Below are positions 1-8,007 of a stretch of 64,000 bases of DNA, in pieces. Within the stretch, counting starts at the first letter, position 1, and the number at the start of each line of letters is the position of its first letter. The notes beneath the pieces are model-generated. The model was not told the origin of the DNA. It was given only the letters and a program-made list of their open reading frames with translations, and did no database searches. The position numbers were made by a program, and so were the translations under genes. The DNA comes from a virus: IMG/VR virus record IMGVR_UViG_3300020190_000033, positions 1 through 64,000 of that record; one strand, given 5' to 3'.

Positions 1-241
1 AGGCTTCCTCGTAGAGTTTCTGAGGTTCTGTGAGAAGAACTCGCCAAAAGTTTACGAGGATTGAGAATATGTCGAAGCCTAAAACTTGAACCATTTTCTC
101 ACTTGCCCACCGAGACTCAAGGCTCCCTCCACCGAGAAAGGGAGAAACGATAGTTTTGGGATAGCTCTTGGAGAATAAGTGTGGGGTGATTAGCTCATAC
201 GCTTTTGACTTACCACCAGGGTATCTTAAGGGAGTCTTCAC
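1..241 (-). CDS. D12-class (Dam-type) N6-adenine DNA methyltransferase, N-terminal fragment
   Basis: Eighty codons are visible; the gene runs off the left edge. Enzymes of this class transfer a methyl group from SAM to the N6 of adenine in short DNA sites. The fragment shows the class signatures in order: RYPGGKS at residues 6-12 (SAM-binding motif I region), PFLGGGS at 34-40, and a G-F-D acidic segment at 55-57 followed by DIFSILVNFW. The start is GTG at 241-239, with AAGGA six bases upstream and an in-frame stop just before it. It lies 93 bases downstream of, and on the same strand as, a nuclease-like gene, so the two may be co-transcribed. The TSPPY catalytic motif would lie beyond the window. 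The family call is strong; the target site is unknown. Confidence 0.85.
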   Translation of the reverse strand, partial: MKTPLRYPGGKSKAYELITPHLFSKSYPKTIVSPFLGGGSLESRWASEKMVQVLGFDIFSILVNFWRVLLTEPQKLYEEA

Positions 242-334
242 GGAGGTTCCTTAACGCTTTAGACTTTTTATAGTGGTTTATACCACACCCATCCATTAGG
301 GGTATGTCCCTAGTCCATCAGTTCTGAGTGTTTT

Positions 335-988
335 TCAGAAGACTATCCGATACGGATAAATGGATTGGATAGTTAGGGGCTGAAGTTTATCTATTGCGAT
401 AAATGCGGATTTTCCTTTGTCCCTTGCCGCGTGAGCTCGGACAAACTCACGCCTAAAGTTGTTGGGGTCTGTTAAGTCGTTTGGGCTAGAGAGACCTGCT
501 ATGTAGAACATCTCCCGATCATTAGAGGTTTCCCTGAAGACAATCACCTCAGGTGAAGAGCCTTGTCGGTTGGGGTACATTATGGGATAGTTCCCCCAGC
601 AGACGCTCTTTACTCCGACCGCATATCCCGCTTGGCTAAGATCGGAAGAGAATTCTTGCGAGCACCTAACGGATAAGTCCAACACTTCGGTGAAGTCCAA
701 ACCCAAGAACTTGCAGACCGCCGCTTCGCCGTACAGCCCCGTCCTCCATCTTTTTTCTTCCTCGTTGGGGTCTTTCTGATGGTCTGCTTCGGTCTTCTTC
801 TTTTTTATGATTTTAAAAATACGCTCATCGAGGTAGTCCACCTCCCCTTTATCCAATTCGACTTTTGGATATGTGTTCTTGAGTGGTGCGACACAGATTT
901 GAAAGTGCTGTTCGGCATCACCCCACTTCACAAGTTTTTCGGGTGTAACTGCGACATCTGCATCGTCAAAGTCTTTTATCCAATTCAT
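335..988 (-). CDS. PD-(D/E)xK-fold nuclease-like protein
   Basis: A 217-aa protein I do not recognise by name. The arrangement GLYGEAAV (E88), then SSDLSQ (D116), then VGVKS (K127) resembles the E...D...(E/V)xK core of PD-(D/E)xK nucleases, with predicted beta strands around it. The N-terminal third is charged, with a lysine run at 62-65. The ATG at 988 has a strong GGAGGA ribosome site. It is transcribed toward the Dam-type methyltransferase at the window edge, an order that would suit a restriction-modification pair. The nuclease assignment is inference from motif order only; it could equally be a structural protein with a chance match. Confidence 0.6.
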   Translation of the reverse strand: MNWIKDFDDADVAVTPEKLVKWGDAEQHFQICVAPLKNTYPKVELDKGEVDYLDERIFKIIKKKKTEADHQKDPNEEEKRWRTGLYGEAAVCKFLGLDFTEVLDLSVRCSQEFSSDLSQAGYAVGVKSVCWGNYPIMYPNRQGSSPEVIVFRETSNDREMFYIAGLSSPNDLTDPNNFRREFVRAHAARDKGKSAFIAIDKLQPLTIQSIYPYRIVF

Positions 989-1076
989 GTTATTCCTCCG
1001 TTGTGTGTTCTCTTACATATAGGAATTGTAATGGTTCTATGAATCCTAAAAGGTATCTCGATATTAGGTGAGAAAT
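989..1076. promoter_or_regulatory. divergent intergenic region between the nuclease-like gene and the HExxH gene
   Basis: This 88-base AT-rich gap separates two divergent genes, so it should hold promoters in both directions. It contains ribosome sites for both (GGAGGA on the minus strand, AGGTGAG on the plus strand). I see no convincing sigma-70 -35/-10 pair and neither of the two recurring phage promoter-like elements. Confidence 0.4.
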
Positions 1077-2993
1077 ATGAAATACGCATACAGAACACCC
1101 AAGTTATTTAGCCTACAGCCTCTTCTTAGGCTGTTTAGATCGAAAGGTATTGGATACTCCGTCGACAGGTTCAAGGGTGAAAGGGAAGACCGTTTCTTTT
1201 CGGTTATTTCAGTTGCCTTAAACGCTGAGGATTGGATAGTTCGCCCGCAGGCTATAGGATTAAAGAGCGAAGAAGGCTTAGAGTTTATGGATATTAGATT
1301 TACTAAGGTGAACTACAAGAAGTTCCACGAGTACATGATGGAGACCAAGGCTGAGTTAGCTCTCCCCCGTTTGGAAGATAGCTACATGGAACAGCGAGTA
1401 GAACTATCCAAAGAAGTCTTGATTGTTGTAGTGCGTGAGGACAGATCAGGATATAGGGGTATTTCAAATCTAATGGAGGATTGGGGCATCCGCACGGATC
1501 GACTTCTAAAAACCAAAGCTCTTTTACTTAAAAAGGCTGAGGGTGAGTCTATTGAACAAGACTTAAGGGGAGTACCTGCCACGGATATTTCGGGTAATAC
1601 TTCAGCTAAGGAAGATAAAGCCATCGACCAAAGGTTCATTCAACCGATGCTTGAAAAGCATCGGCTCTCTGCTGAGATAATGGAAAAGAAGGCAGGTATT
1701 TTCAAAACGCACAAATCGAGTTTTGGTCGTCGGATTATTGCCGCCACCCACTCTTATTCCAAAACAACGGGGCGACCCCTGTATGTAGAGTTGGACAACA
1801 TACTTGGAGATACCTCCATAAACTACGCGGGCTCTTTACTAGAGAGATATGCCTGTCAGCACCTATCGGAAACTACGCTGCCCGATTTCCTTTTAAAGGC
1901 AGAGCTAGAACTGAAAGACGCTATCTATTTACCATCAGGGCGGAAAAGAAATGAGAGTGTCTATGACGAGATGGCTAAGAAGATAAAGAAAGATACCGAG
2001 GAAAGTCTAAAGGCTTGGCTCGATCTCAATGGTGTACAACTTGGTCTCTCAATGGATACTTTTATCGACAGGGGCTTCCGTTCAACTGCAACGGAATATC
2101 TCTCAAGATTGAGAGATAAGATATCCGTAGCAATCAAGCCCAAAAGGAAACTCGTAGATGGCATCCCTGATATGTACGAAACTAAGACTAAATCTGAGTA
2201 CATATCAGGACTAATGGAGCTAAATGGATTACTTGGTGGACACACAGACATAGAAACAGAAATAGCAAGGGCGGAGGGACACCCACATTTAGTTTACGCC
2301 AGCCATGTACCCAAATCCATATTGGAACTGAACAAGACGGAAATGGTTAAGAAACAGGACAAAGATGAAACCATACTTCTCGACACACTTACTTCCCTTA
2401 CACCTCAAACAATAGCCCCTCAAACAATAACAAGGGATGGACATAACCTTATCGTGTGTTCGGAGTATCCGGGTTTTGGAGTTATTTATGATGAGTTAGG
2501 TGTTACGCCTGAGAAGGTTCATTTGGAGGGGATTTTTTATGCTCTGAAAATCATGAGCCACTATACGGATAAAAGGGTGATACAGCTCAAATATGAGAAG
2601 GGAGTTAGGGCAAACTATCTTGTGGCGGGATTGGGGGGGTTAGGTAGAATTGAAATGGATAGAAAAGATGACCTAAGAGTTGCTATCCATGAGGCGATGC
2701 ACGCACTTGAATGGCACTCTCCGTCTATATGTTCCCTTGTGACAGCGTTTTGTGCTAGTCGCTTCAATCCTTTCGAGGAAAAGAACATAGGGAGAGGCGA
2801 AAAAGCCTTCTCAGGTCTTTGGGATATTTACGCAGGTAAAATGTATGATGGCGATACAATGAGTGAGTTTATTACAATGGGGGTTCAGGAGTTCAGAAGT
2901 GCAAAAACAATCGTAGGACTCGCTAAGAAAGACTACCCACACTTCCTCTTTACCCACGCTCTAGTCACAGGGAAGCTGAAGGAATATCTATGA
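1077..2993 (+). CDS. large protein with C-terminal HExxH zinc metallopeptidase motif
   Basis: A 638-aa protein. The ATG at 1077 is preferred over the in-frame GTG at 1068 because AGGTGAG sits five bases upstream of the ATG. Near the C-terminus, AIHEAMHALEWH (first His near residue 538) is a gluzincin HExxH motif. SEFITMGVQEF about 55-60 residues later offers a glutamate as third zinc ligand. The first 500 residues are charged, helical and unfamiliar. Similar C-terminal peptidase modules are found in phage head-associated and effector-like proteins. The stop overlaps the next start (ATGA), so the two are translationally coupled. The metallopeptidase domain is well supported by motif; the substrate is unknown. 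Confidence 0.75.
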   Translation: MKYAYRTPKLFSLQPLLRLFRSKGIGYSVDRFKGEREDRFFSVISVALNAEDWIVRPQAIGLKSEEGLEFMDIRFTKVNYKKFHEYMMETKAELALPRLEDSYMEQRVELSKEVLIVVVREDRSGYRGISNLMEDWGIRTDRLLKTKALLLKKAEGESIEQDLRGVPATDISGNTSAKEDKAIDQRFIQPMLEKHRLSAEIMEKKAGIFKTHKSSFGRRIIAATHSYSKTTGRPLYVELDNILGDTSINYAGSLLERYACQHLSETTLPDFLLKAELELKDAIYLPSGRKRNESVYDEMAKKIKKDTEESLKAWLDLNGVQLGLSMDTFIDRGFRSTATEYLSRLRDKISVAIKPKRKLVDGIPDMYETKTKSEYISGLMELNGLLGGHTDIETEIARAEGHPHLVYASHVPKSILELNKTEMVKKQDKDETILLDTLTSLTPQTIAPQTITRDGHNLIVCSEYPGFGVIYDELGVTPEKVHLEGIFYALKIMSHYTDKRVIQLKYEKGVRANYLVAGLGGLGRIEMDRKDDLRVAIHEAMHALEWHSPSICSLVTAFCASRFNPFEEKNIGRGEKAFSGLWDIYAGKMYDGDTMSEFITMGVQEFRSAKTIVGLAKKDYPHFLFTHALVTGKLKEYL

Positions 2994-3298
2994 CCACCAC
3001 CACTATCCATTTTCGGTACGGAAGTGTGAAAGCCCAAGTCTTAATCTTTTACAGCGATCCGTTTATGATTGAGGGTTATGAGTTCTCAGGGGATGGGACA
3101 ATCATAAACATCTACAAAAGCAAACTAGGGGGAGAACCTTCAGGTTACTTCATCGGTTCTGCCTCTGTAGATAACATAGAATACTTCATCAATGCGGCAT
3201 ATGATGCCAAAAGAGATTTCGAGCGGCTAGAGTATGCCATAGTCAACCCTCCCAACCTTAGCAGGAACAACTCAGACAACCCTGATGCCGTCTACTAA
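2990..3298 (+). CDS. hypothetical protein coupled to the HExxH gene
   Basis: A 102-aa protein whose ATG overlaps the preceding stop by four bases, which implies translational coupling. The sequence alternates hydrophobic and polar residues in a beta-rich pattern (TIHFRYG, VLIFYSD, TIINIYKS, GYFIGSAS) and ends in a helical stretch plus a polar tail. There are no cysteines, signal peptide or membrane segment. I do not recognise the family. The coupling suggests it works with the metallopeptidase, perhaps as partner or inhibitor, but that is only context. Confidence 0.8.
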   Translation: MTTTTIHFRYGSVKAQVLIFYSDPFMIEGYEFSGDGTIINIYKSKLGGEPSGYFIGSASVDNIEYFINAAYDAKRDFERLEYAIVNPPNLSRNNSDNPDAVY

Positions 3299-3313
3299 GG
3301 ATAGCTGATTAAT

Positions 3314-3324
3314 AGTTTGTTTAT
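3314..3324 (+). promoter_or_regulatory. AGTTTnTTTAT element (promoter-like), upstream of speD
   Basis: Reads AGTTTGTTTAT, 53 bases before the ATG at 3378. The same pattern, or a close variant, occurs upstream of genes at 8008, 49671, 51205, 54257 and 63153, and again at the right edge. Promoter function is inferred from recurrence and position. Confidence 0.45.
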
Positions 3325-3377
3325 GGGGGTACTCAAACGGATACTAACCCTCCCGACCCTTTTGAGGTACACAGAGT

Positions 3378-3764
3378 ATGCCCCTAGTTCATCAGCACAT
3401 TGTGATTCGTTCCCATGTCATGAAGCCTCCCATGAGCGAGGAACAGACGAAGAATTGGCTCAAAGAGCTTATTTCCAAGATTGACATGAAGATTCTTAAT
3501 GGACCTCATGCGACATATTTGGATAAAGAGGGAAATAGGGGCGTAACAGGGGTCTGCATTATTGAGACTTCTCATATCGCCATCCATGTGTGGGACGAGG
3601 AGTCACCGGGGCTGATTCAGCTTGATGTGTACTCATGTAAGGACTTCGATAAGGAAGTGGTATTTGACCACTTCAAGTGTTTCGAGCCTGTGTCCACCGA
3701 GTGGTTCATGCTCGACCGCACGGACAAGCTGTCCATCACGGATGATATTCAGGCAAAGAAATAA
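3378..3764 (+). CDS. speD: S-adenosylmethionine decarboxylase homologue (SpeD-like, pyruvoyl enzyme)
   Basis: A 128-aa protein of the length of bacterial class 1b SpeD proenzymes. These cleave themselves at an internal serine to form a pyruvoyl cofactor and decarboxylate AdoMet for spermidine synthesis. The core ETSHIAIHVWDE contains the expected precursor Ser65, and His70 lies five residues on. LDVYSC supplies the catalytic-type Cys87. The residue before the serine is Thr, where cellular enzymes usually have Glu. Some phage SpeD homologues are reported to have become ornithine or arginine decarboxylases, so the substrate should not be assumed. It has its own AGTTTnTTTAT element upstream, and a GAGG lies 13 bases before the ATG. 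Confidence 0.85.
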   Translation: MPLVHQHIVIRSHVMKPPMSEEQTKNWLKELISKIDMKILNGPHATYLDKEGNRGVTGVCIIETSHIAIHVWDEESPGLIQLDVYSCKDFDKEVVFDHFKCFEPVSTEWFMLDRTDKLSITDDIQAKK

Positions 3765-3767
3765 GAA

Positions 3768-4373
3768 ATGGCAGACGGAGAGTGCATAATAGGGGGTGAT
3801 GTATCTCTCGTCTTTTGGAAAGATGGCGGATGGTATGCTGATGGGGAGTATCTAACGGACGATATAGGGAAGTGCAAAATCCTCCCATCGAGTGAAGACA
3901 GGAAGATTGTCTTATCGGTGGGAGAACCTCCCCGCATATTTGTCCCCAAGAAGTTACCTGAGCCTGAGCCTGAGCCTGTGAGGGCAATTGAGAAATCGTC
4001 CGTTCAAGAGGTTCAGCCCATAGCGGAAGTACTTCAGGTGGTAGAGGACACTATTTTAGAGAAAGTTTTGGATAAACTAGGCGACAATCCATTAGCTGTT
4101 GTTGTCGCGATTGGATTTGTGGTCTTTAAGAAGATGATCGAGGGTAAACAGACCAAATCTGAAAGTGAAATGGATAAAAGGTGTAGCGGTCGTCATCAGG
4201 GTTCAGATGTTCAGACCAAAGAGCTAGAGAAGCAGGTTGAAGATTTGAAACAGAGATTGGAAGAAGTGAGTTCTAACTACGAGCTAAGTAAATCTAGCTC
4301 TGTGTCCCGCAGGGATTACAACAAGCTACTTGATCGGATGGAAGCACTTGAAAATTTATTGGATAATAAATAG
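3768..4373 (+). CDS. predicted membrane-anchored coiled-coil protein
   Basis: A 201-aa protein beginning three bases after speD, so probably the same transcript. It has an N-terminal beta-rich domain (1-60), a proline-glutamate linker (PEPEPEP near 64-70), one hydrophobic segment around NPLAVVVAIGFVVF (near 108-121), then a long charged heptad-like helix to the end (ELEKQVEDLKQRLEEV and a second segment), likely a coiled coil. There is no cleavable signal peptide. The ribosome site is weak. Topology suggests an inner-membrane or virion protein; the function is unknown. It ends five bases short of the convergent Mrr gene, with no clear terminator between. Confidence 0.75.
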   Translation: MADGECIIGGDVSLVFWKDGGWYADGEYLTDDIGKCKILPSSEDRKIVLSVGEPPRIFVPKKLPEPEPEPVRAIEKSSVQEVQPIAEVLQVVEDTILEKVLDKLGDNPLAVVVAIGFVVFKKMIEGKQTKSESEMDKRCSGRHQGSDVQTKELEKQVEDLKQRLEEVSSNYELSKSSSVSRRDYNKLLDRMEALENLLDNK

Positions 4374-4378
4374 TCAGC

Positions 4379-5158
4379 TTATAGCGTATCTGTACTAAGG
4401 CTTAGGACTACAAAATCTTCGCTTTTGACCCCTATTTGACACTCGATGAGCCAATCAATAAACATCTTTCCATCAACTAGGGCGATGGGTTTATTATCTT
4501 TACGGCTGGCTTCTTCAATTGCCTCTTTGGTGAAGCCCGAGGTGCAGATGATCATCCCGCTTTCATGCTTGAGGCTTCCTCTTAGCTCCCTAACTTCCTT
4601 TGATCCGACTTTGTTTTTCCCTGCGTATCTCTTAACCTGTATAGCAACCTCAGTATTGATTAAGCCTATATAAATGGCTCTTATGTCTATACCCTTATCT
4701 TTAGTGGGTGGTGTGACTCGAACATCACGACAGCCCTTTCGAGACAAGACACCTGCCACAAAATGTTCAAACTGAGTCCCATTATACTTACCCAATACAT
4801 TATCCAAAAGTTGCTTTCTTACCTTGTCGTTGTGGGCTTTGATCTCAGATAAGAAGTTGTCTTGGTGAGGGTGAGCGGGGGACGGCTTTGGATTGGTCTT
4901 GGGAGTCTTGGTGGTGGGGGGGTGGGTAGCCTGAGCGGTTTTTATCCAATAAAGACCTGCCTTATCTAAGGTGAAGTCGCCATGCCTCTTCATGTGCTTA
5001 TACAAAGCGGCTTGGATTGTAGCTTTGGGTCTCTTTCCGCCCAAGGGGGGAGACCCCTTCTTTTCTAGAATCTTATCCGTGAGGTCATCGAGAGTCAGAC
5101 CTTGAGATTGTTCTTGGAGAACCTTGATGGCGAGGGAAACATAGGAGTCTTGTTGCAT
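4379..5158 (-). CDS. HARE-HTH plus Mrr-type restriction endonuclease
   Basis: A 259-aa protein. Residues 1-75 match the HARE-HTH (HB1/ASXL) winged-helix pattern, and a proline-rich linker covers 78-100. Residues 125-235 form an Mrr-cat PD-(D/E)xK domain with E131 in QFEHFVAGVL, D158 in DKGIDIRA, and Q174/K176 in AIQVKRY, followed by IICTSGFTKEA. Mrr enzymes cut methylated or otherwise modified DNA; HARE domains are proposed to read modified bases. In a phage it could degrade host or rival phage DNA while sparing its own. It is preceded by a GTATCCCA/GTGAGAGATA element and a 15-base palindrome. Domain calls are strong; the target is unknown. Confidence 0.88.
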   Translation of the reverse strand: MQQDSYVSLAIKVLQEQSQGLTLDDLTDKILEKKGSPPLGGKRPKATIQAALYKHMKRHGDFTLDKAGLYWIKTAQATHPPTTKTPKTNPKPSPAHPHQDNFLSEIKAHNDKVRKQLLDNVLGKYNGTQFEHFVAGVLSRKGCRDVRVTPPTKDKGIDIRAIYIGLINTEVAIQVKRYAGKNKVGSKEVRELRGSLKHESGMIICTSGFTKEAIEEASRKDNKPIALVDGKMFIDWLIECQIGVKSEDFVVLSLSTDTL

Positions 5159-5192
5159 AATGGAGGTAACTTCTCTTTTGGATTTTGGGTTC

Positions 5193-5238
5193 TATCTCTC
5201 ACTCGCCATACAATAATTGTATAACCCGAATGGGATAC
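5193..5238 (-). promoter_or_regulatory. GTATCCCA...GTGAGAGATA element upstream of the Mrr gene
   Basis: On the minus strand GTATCCCA (5238-5231) is followed by an AT-rich -10-like segment, and GTGAGAGATA (5202-5193) begins 36 bases after the G. It lies 72 bases before the ATG at 5158. Spacing and sequence match the copies at 44866 and 46034. It is probably a phage promoter with the start site near GTGAGAG; that is inference. Confidence 0.55.
5208..5222. promoter_or_regulatory. 15-base palindrome, possible operator
   Basis: ATACAAT-A-ATTGTAT is a perfect inverted repeat with one central base. It covers the AT-rich -10-like part of the Mrr promoter element, a position suited to repressor binding. 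No matching copy was seen at the other five elements. Confidence 0.4.
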
Positions 5239-5289
5239 TAAATATAAGTGTTTTACTAGGGAAGTGTTCCCCCGTTGGGGATCGCTCTT

Positions 5290-6156
5290 TCAGTATCCGA
5301 AATCGGTGGGGTTTTGGGCGATGACCTTTTCGATCACTTCGATGTGTTTCTTTAGGTGTATGGTGGTGATGCCTTTAGCCTCAGCCCACTCTTGGTGGGT
5401 TTGATAGGTGCCTTCGACCTTATCACGATATATTCCATATCGGATAAGACCTGTCTCCTGACCGAACTTGGAGGTGAGGAGGTGTTTGACATGATTTGAG
5501 ATGGAATCAGCTTCAGCTAGCTTTTCAGCTTCGGAGGTGTAGTCGTAAAAGTAGTCTACTTCGGTGTTTTCGGGGTTATCCTCGTCCACCTTTGTCACCA
5601 CTTTAGCGGAGTCTTCGGACTGATAGTGATACCGAGAACCACGCTTACACTCTTGTTGAGTCTTACGCCCGCGTTGGCGTTGCAGGGCATCTTGTCCCTC
5701 GACCATACTTGCCCGCCACACGAACTGCTTAAAATGGTAGAAGATTGAGTTTTGTGTGGGTTCTTTGCCTTTATCCACCATAGCGGAAAGATTGTTCTTG
5801 TCGCAGATGAAGACGATAAAATCTTGAAAATAATCTTCCAAGTCGCCTAGAGCAAAGTTTATAGCTGTGTCCCTGCCCCCATGACGGAGGCAAAACTCTC
5901 TCAGCTTTTCGTAGTTGGCGGACTTTCCGTCATACAGCCACTTCTCTGTGGAGTTGTAAGTCCTCCTTGAGGGGCGGTTTTTAGGCGGTTGGATCGTGAC
6001 AACCTGATACGACTCAATCTCGTTGAACATGGTGTCGAAAATCGAGTCTTTATTTTCAAGGGCTTTGATCTGAGCCTCTAGAGCTTTGATCTGAGCCTCC
6101 ACCTTCGCCGCTTCCTCCCGCTTCCCAAAAAGGTCTTGCCGCAGTTTCTCTAACAC
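5290..6156 (-). CDS. divergent sigma-70-like factor
   Basis: A 288-aa protein with a GTG start; AGGAGA lies eight bases upstream. An N-terminal heptad helix (residues 1-40, repeated AQIKALE) suggests a coiled coil. The central part, LEDYFQDFIVFICDKNN... then SIFYHFKQFVWRA, resembles the helix pair and FxxYxxxxxRN-like part of sigma region 2. Near the C-terminus, QEWAEAKGITTIHLKKHIEVIEK has a region-4-like helix-turn-helix layout. Canonical consensus residues are weak, so this is a remote call. It carries its own GTATCCCA element, which would allow feedback or class-specific transcription. Confidence 0.5.
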   Translation of the reverse strand: MLEKLRQDLFGKREEAAKVEAQIKALEAQIKALENKDSIFDTMFNEIESYQVVTIQPPKNRPSRRTYNSTEKWLYDGKSANYEKLREFCLRHGGRDTAINFALGDLEDYFQDFIVFICDKNNLSAMVDKGKEPTQNSIFYHFKQFVWRASMVEGQDALQRQRGRKTQQECKRGSRYHYQSEDSAKVVTKVDEDNPENTEVDYFYDYTSEAEKLAEADSISNHVKHLLTSKFGQETGLIRYGIYRDKVEGTYQTHQEWAEAKGITTIHLKKHIEVIEKVIAQNPTDFGY

Positions 6157-6244
6157 GATGGTCTCCTCATAGAGAGGGTTAGTTGTGCCTCATATGGTTG
6201 GTCACCGAGACACGGGGGGTAGCACCTAGTCTACACAGGGTAGG

Positions 6245-6289
6245 TGGTGTCAGTCAACACTAATCATGTTAGTTGGGGGTGTGGGATAC
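6245..6289 (-). promoter_or_regulatory. GTATCCCA element upstream of the sigma-like gene
   Basis: GTATCCCA (6289-6282, minus strand) follows a run of A and is trailed by ATGATTAGT at the -10-like position. It lies 125 bases from the GTG start, longer than the 55-72 bases of the other five copies. The GTGAGAGATA box is not conserved here, so confidence is lower. Confidence 0.4.
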
Positions 6290-6341
6290 TTTTTTTCTGT
6301 TTATTGACAACCTGCTAAGAATCTTCTGAAAGGATAAGATA

Positions 6342-7934
6342 ATGGACAAGAAACTACTGACCTTAGGTGTTCTGATCGAGCGGAGTGGGTTTGCCTCCCA
6401 CAACAAGGAAGCGGCTGAATTTTTGTCCGCTTTAAAGAAACAGGCAGGAATGGATAAACTCGCCATGTTGCCGACCAAATGGGATAGTCCAGCTAAGAAA
6501 CAAGAATATGGGGAAATGCCCCTAGATACCCTTCAGCACTTTTTTGTTCAGATGTGGTGGGGTGCGATGGTGAAGCTAGGTACGACCACCGTACAGCCTC
6601 CCGCTGAACTCAAGATGACCAACATGAAGTTTATAGATCGTTTCTTGGGTGCTCCACTTAAGGCATCTTCCAATCCTAAGCCGAATACGGAGATTAATCA
6701 GCTTTGGGCTTCTCTTAAGGAGGCATGGAACAGACACCGCACCGACTACGAGTCGGCTTGGAACCGCATTTGGTTTAGGGCATATAACGCTACAAGCTAT
6801 GTCCGTGGTACTAGGAGTTACCCAACCACAGAGGCACGCAATCAAGCTGAATCTGAGCAGTCCGTTGCGGTCTTTGATAAGTATTTTAAGGGTAACTCGT
6901 TATTTAACTTTGTTTTGAAATTAAATCTCGGCTCACTAGAGTCGGTCTTTGAGCAGACCTCGGCTCTGATTGTATCTAACATCGCCAATGGGAATGTATC
7001 CTCAAAGTCGGTCAAAAGCATCTCCACAGACTTTTCCGCTCCCGAAGATGAAGATGGTGGTGGTGCGGGTGATGCTTACAACTTCACCTATGAAGATGCC
7101 GTCATTAACTATCCGAGTAAACCGAGAGCAGTCACAGAAAAGCTGTTAGGAGATGATGGTACATGGCAAGCCTTCATCAATGAAGCCGTGAAGAATGATG
7201 CTTCTTTTATGGCGGATTTAAATGGGGTAATTAAGGATGCGTTAGAGATACCTGCTATGTCTGAGGATGTGTTGTTATCCACAAGGATAACAAGTTTGCC
7301 TCAGATGGAAATACTCGCAACCCTTATTGATGATTGCATCTCTCCTTTAGCGACAAGGCGTATTCAAAATACGGATAGGAACGCGATATCCAGCGGAGGT
7401 TATGCTGTCCTTTACGCATATCTAGCCTTGTCGGGGGTGACTTTTGAAGTGGCCGGAGGGGGTACAACGACTGTGAAGCTGTCGGTTAACCCTTTCTTAC
7501 TTAACTTCAGAGAGTTGCAGAGAGTCGCTCCTGAATTTAGAAAGGCGGCAGACTTTGGGGGATTGGTGGCTAGTCTTTGGGCTTCCGTAGAGAGGTATAT
7601 GCCCACAAAGTTACTCGTCATGAATCAAGCTGTGTTCACGACTCAGATGATCAAGTTTGTTTGGGGTGGGAGTGGTATAGCTCCTTATCAGTCCGAGAAG
7701 TTCCCTGAGGGTCCCATGAAGGCAGGTAGAAGATATTTTGCAGCCTGCCTCAAAGAGTTTATCCGTCTTCGCCTTATCCTTGAAGTTTCAAACCGCCAAG
7801 TTTTGGCAGATGCCGAACCGGGTTTAAAGGGTTCTACCTGTGTGGATGCTCTTAGAGCAATCACTATGGCACCTAAGTCGGTTATTGATGTTGCTCGTAC
7901 ACTTCTGATTCAGGACTTAGTGGGAATGAAGTAA
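6342..7934 (+). CDS. hypothetical protein, first gene of the tail block
   Basis: A 530-aa soluble, mostly helical protein with no recognised domain. An acidic glycine-rich linker (EDEDGGGAGD near residue 240) divides it into two parts. The N-terminal part is rich in Trp and aromatic residues (QMWWGAMV, WNRIWFRAYN). AAAGGATAAG precedes the ATG. It opens the plus-strand baseplate and fibre cluster and is separated by a structured leader from the W-like gene. A tail or head assembly role is suggested by position only. Confidence 0.8.
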   Translation: MDKKLLTLGVLIERSGFASHNKEAAEFLSALKKQAGMDKLAMLPTKWDSPAKKQEYGEMPLDTLQHFFVQMWWGAMVKLGTTTVQPPAELKMTNMKFIDRFLGAPLKASSNPKPNTEINQLWASLKEAWNRHRTDYESAWNRIWFRAYNATSYVRGTRSYPTTEARNQAESEQSVAVFDKYFKGNSLFNFVLKLNLGSLESVFEQTSALIVSNIANGNVSSKSVKSISTDFSAPEDEDGGGAGDAYNFTYEDAVINYPSKPRAVTEKLLGDDGTWQAFINEAVKNDASFMADLNGVIKDALEIPAMSEDVLLSTRITSLPQMEILATLIDDCISPLATRRIQNTDRNAISSGGYAVLYAYLALSGVTFEVAGGGTTTVKLSVNPFLLNFRELQRVAPEFRKAADFGGLVASLWASVERYMPTKLLVMNQAVFTTQMIKFVWGGSGIAPYQSEKFPEGPMKAGRRYFAACLKEFIRLRLILEVSNRQVLADAEPGLKGSTCVDALRAITMAPKSVIDVARTLLIQDLVGMK

Positions 7935-7943
7935 ATCTTTTAT
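7933..7943 (+). promoter_or_regulatory. AGTTTnTTTAT-like element before the baseplate genes
   Basis: Reads AAATCTTTTAT, 64 bases before the ATG at 8008 and directly upstream of the nested hairpin leader. It is a looser match to the element found before other virion genes. Confidence 0.35.
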
Positions 7944-7949
7944 TGATGC

Positions 7950-8000
7950 CCCCATGTAACTATCCGTTTTGTGTGGATAGTTAACCACTTCTTCATGGGG
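7950..8000 (+). promoter_or_regulatory. nested hairpin leader with buried ribosome site
   Basis: An inner perfect 9-bp stem TAACTATCC/GGATAGTTA (7957-7965 with 7975-7983) has a 9-base loop. An outer perfect 7-bp stem CCCCATG/CATGGGG (7950-7956 with 7994-8000) encloses it. The Shine-Dalgarno GGGGTGA begins inside the outer 3' arm, so folding would limit translation of the gene at 8008. Confidence 0.6.
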
Positions 8001-8007
8001 TGACAAT

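Noticed and set aside
3736-3987. Antisense open frames over the speD/coiled-coil junction
   Set aside because: Low-complexity translation (AQAQAQ, SPPPI) with no ribosome site; shadows of the plus-strand genes.
6304-6309. TTGACA hexamer upstream of the gene at 6342
   Set aside because: No -10-like sequence follows at 16-19 bases, so it is not called a sigma-70 promoter.
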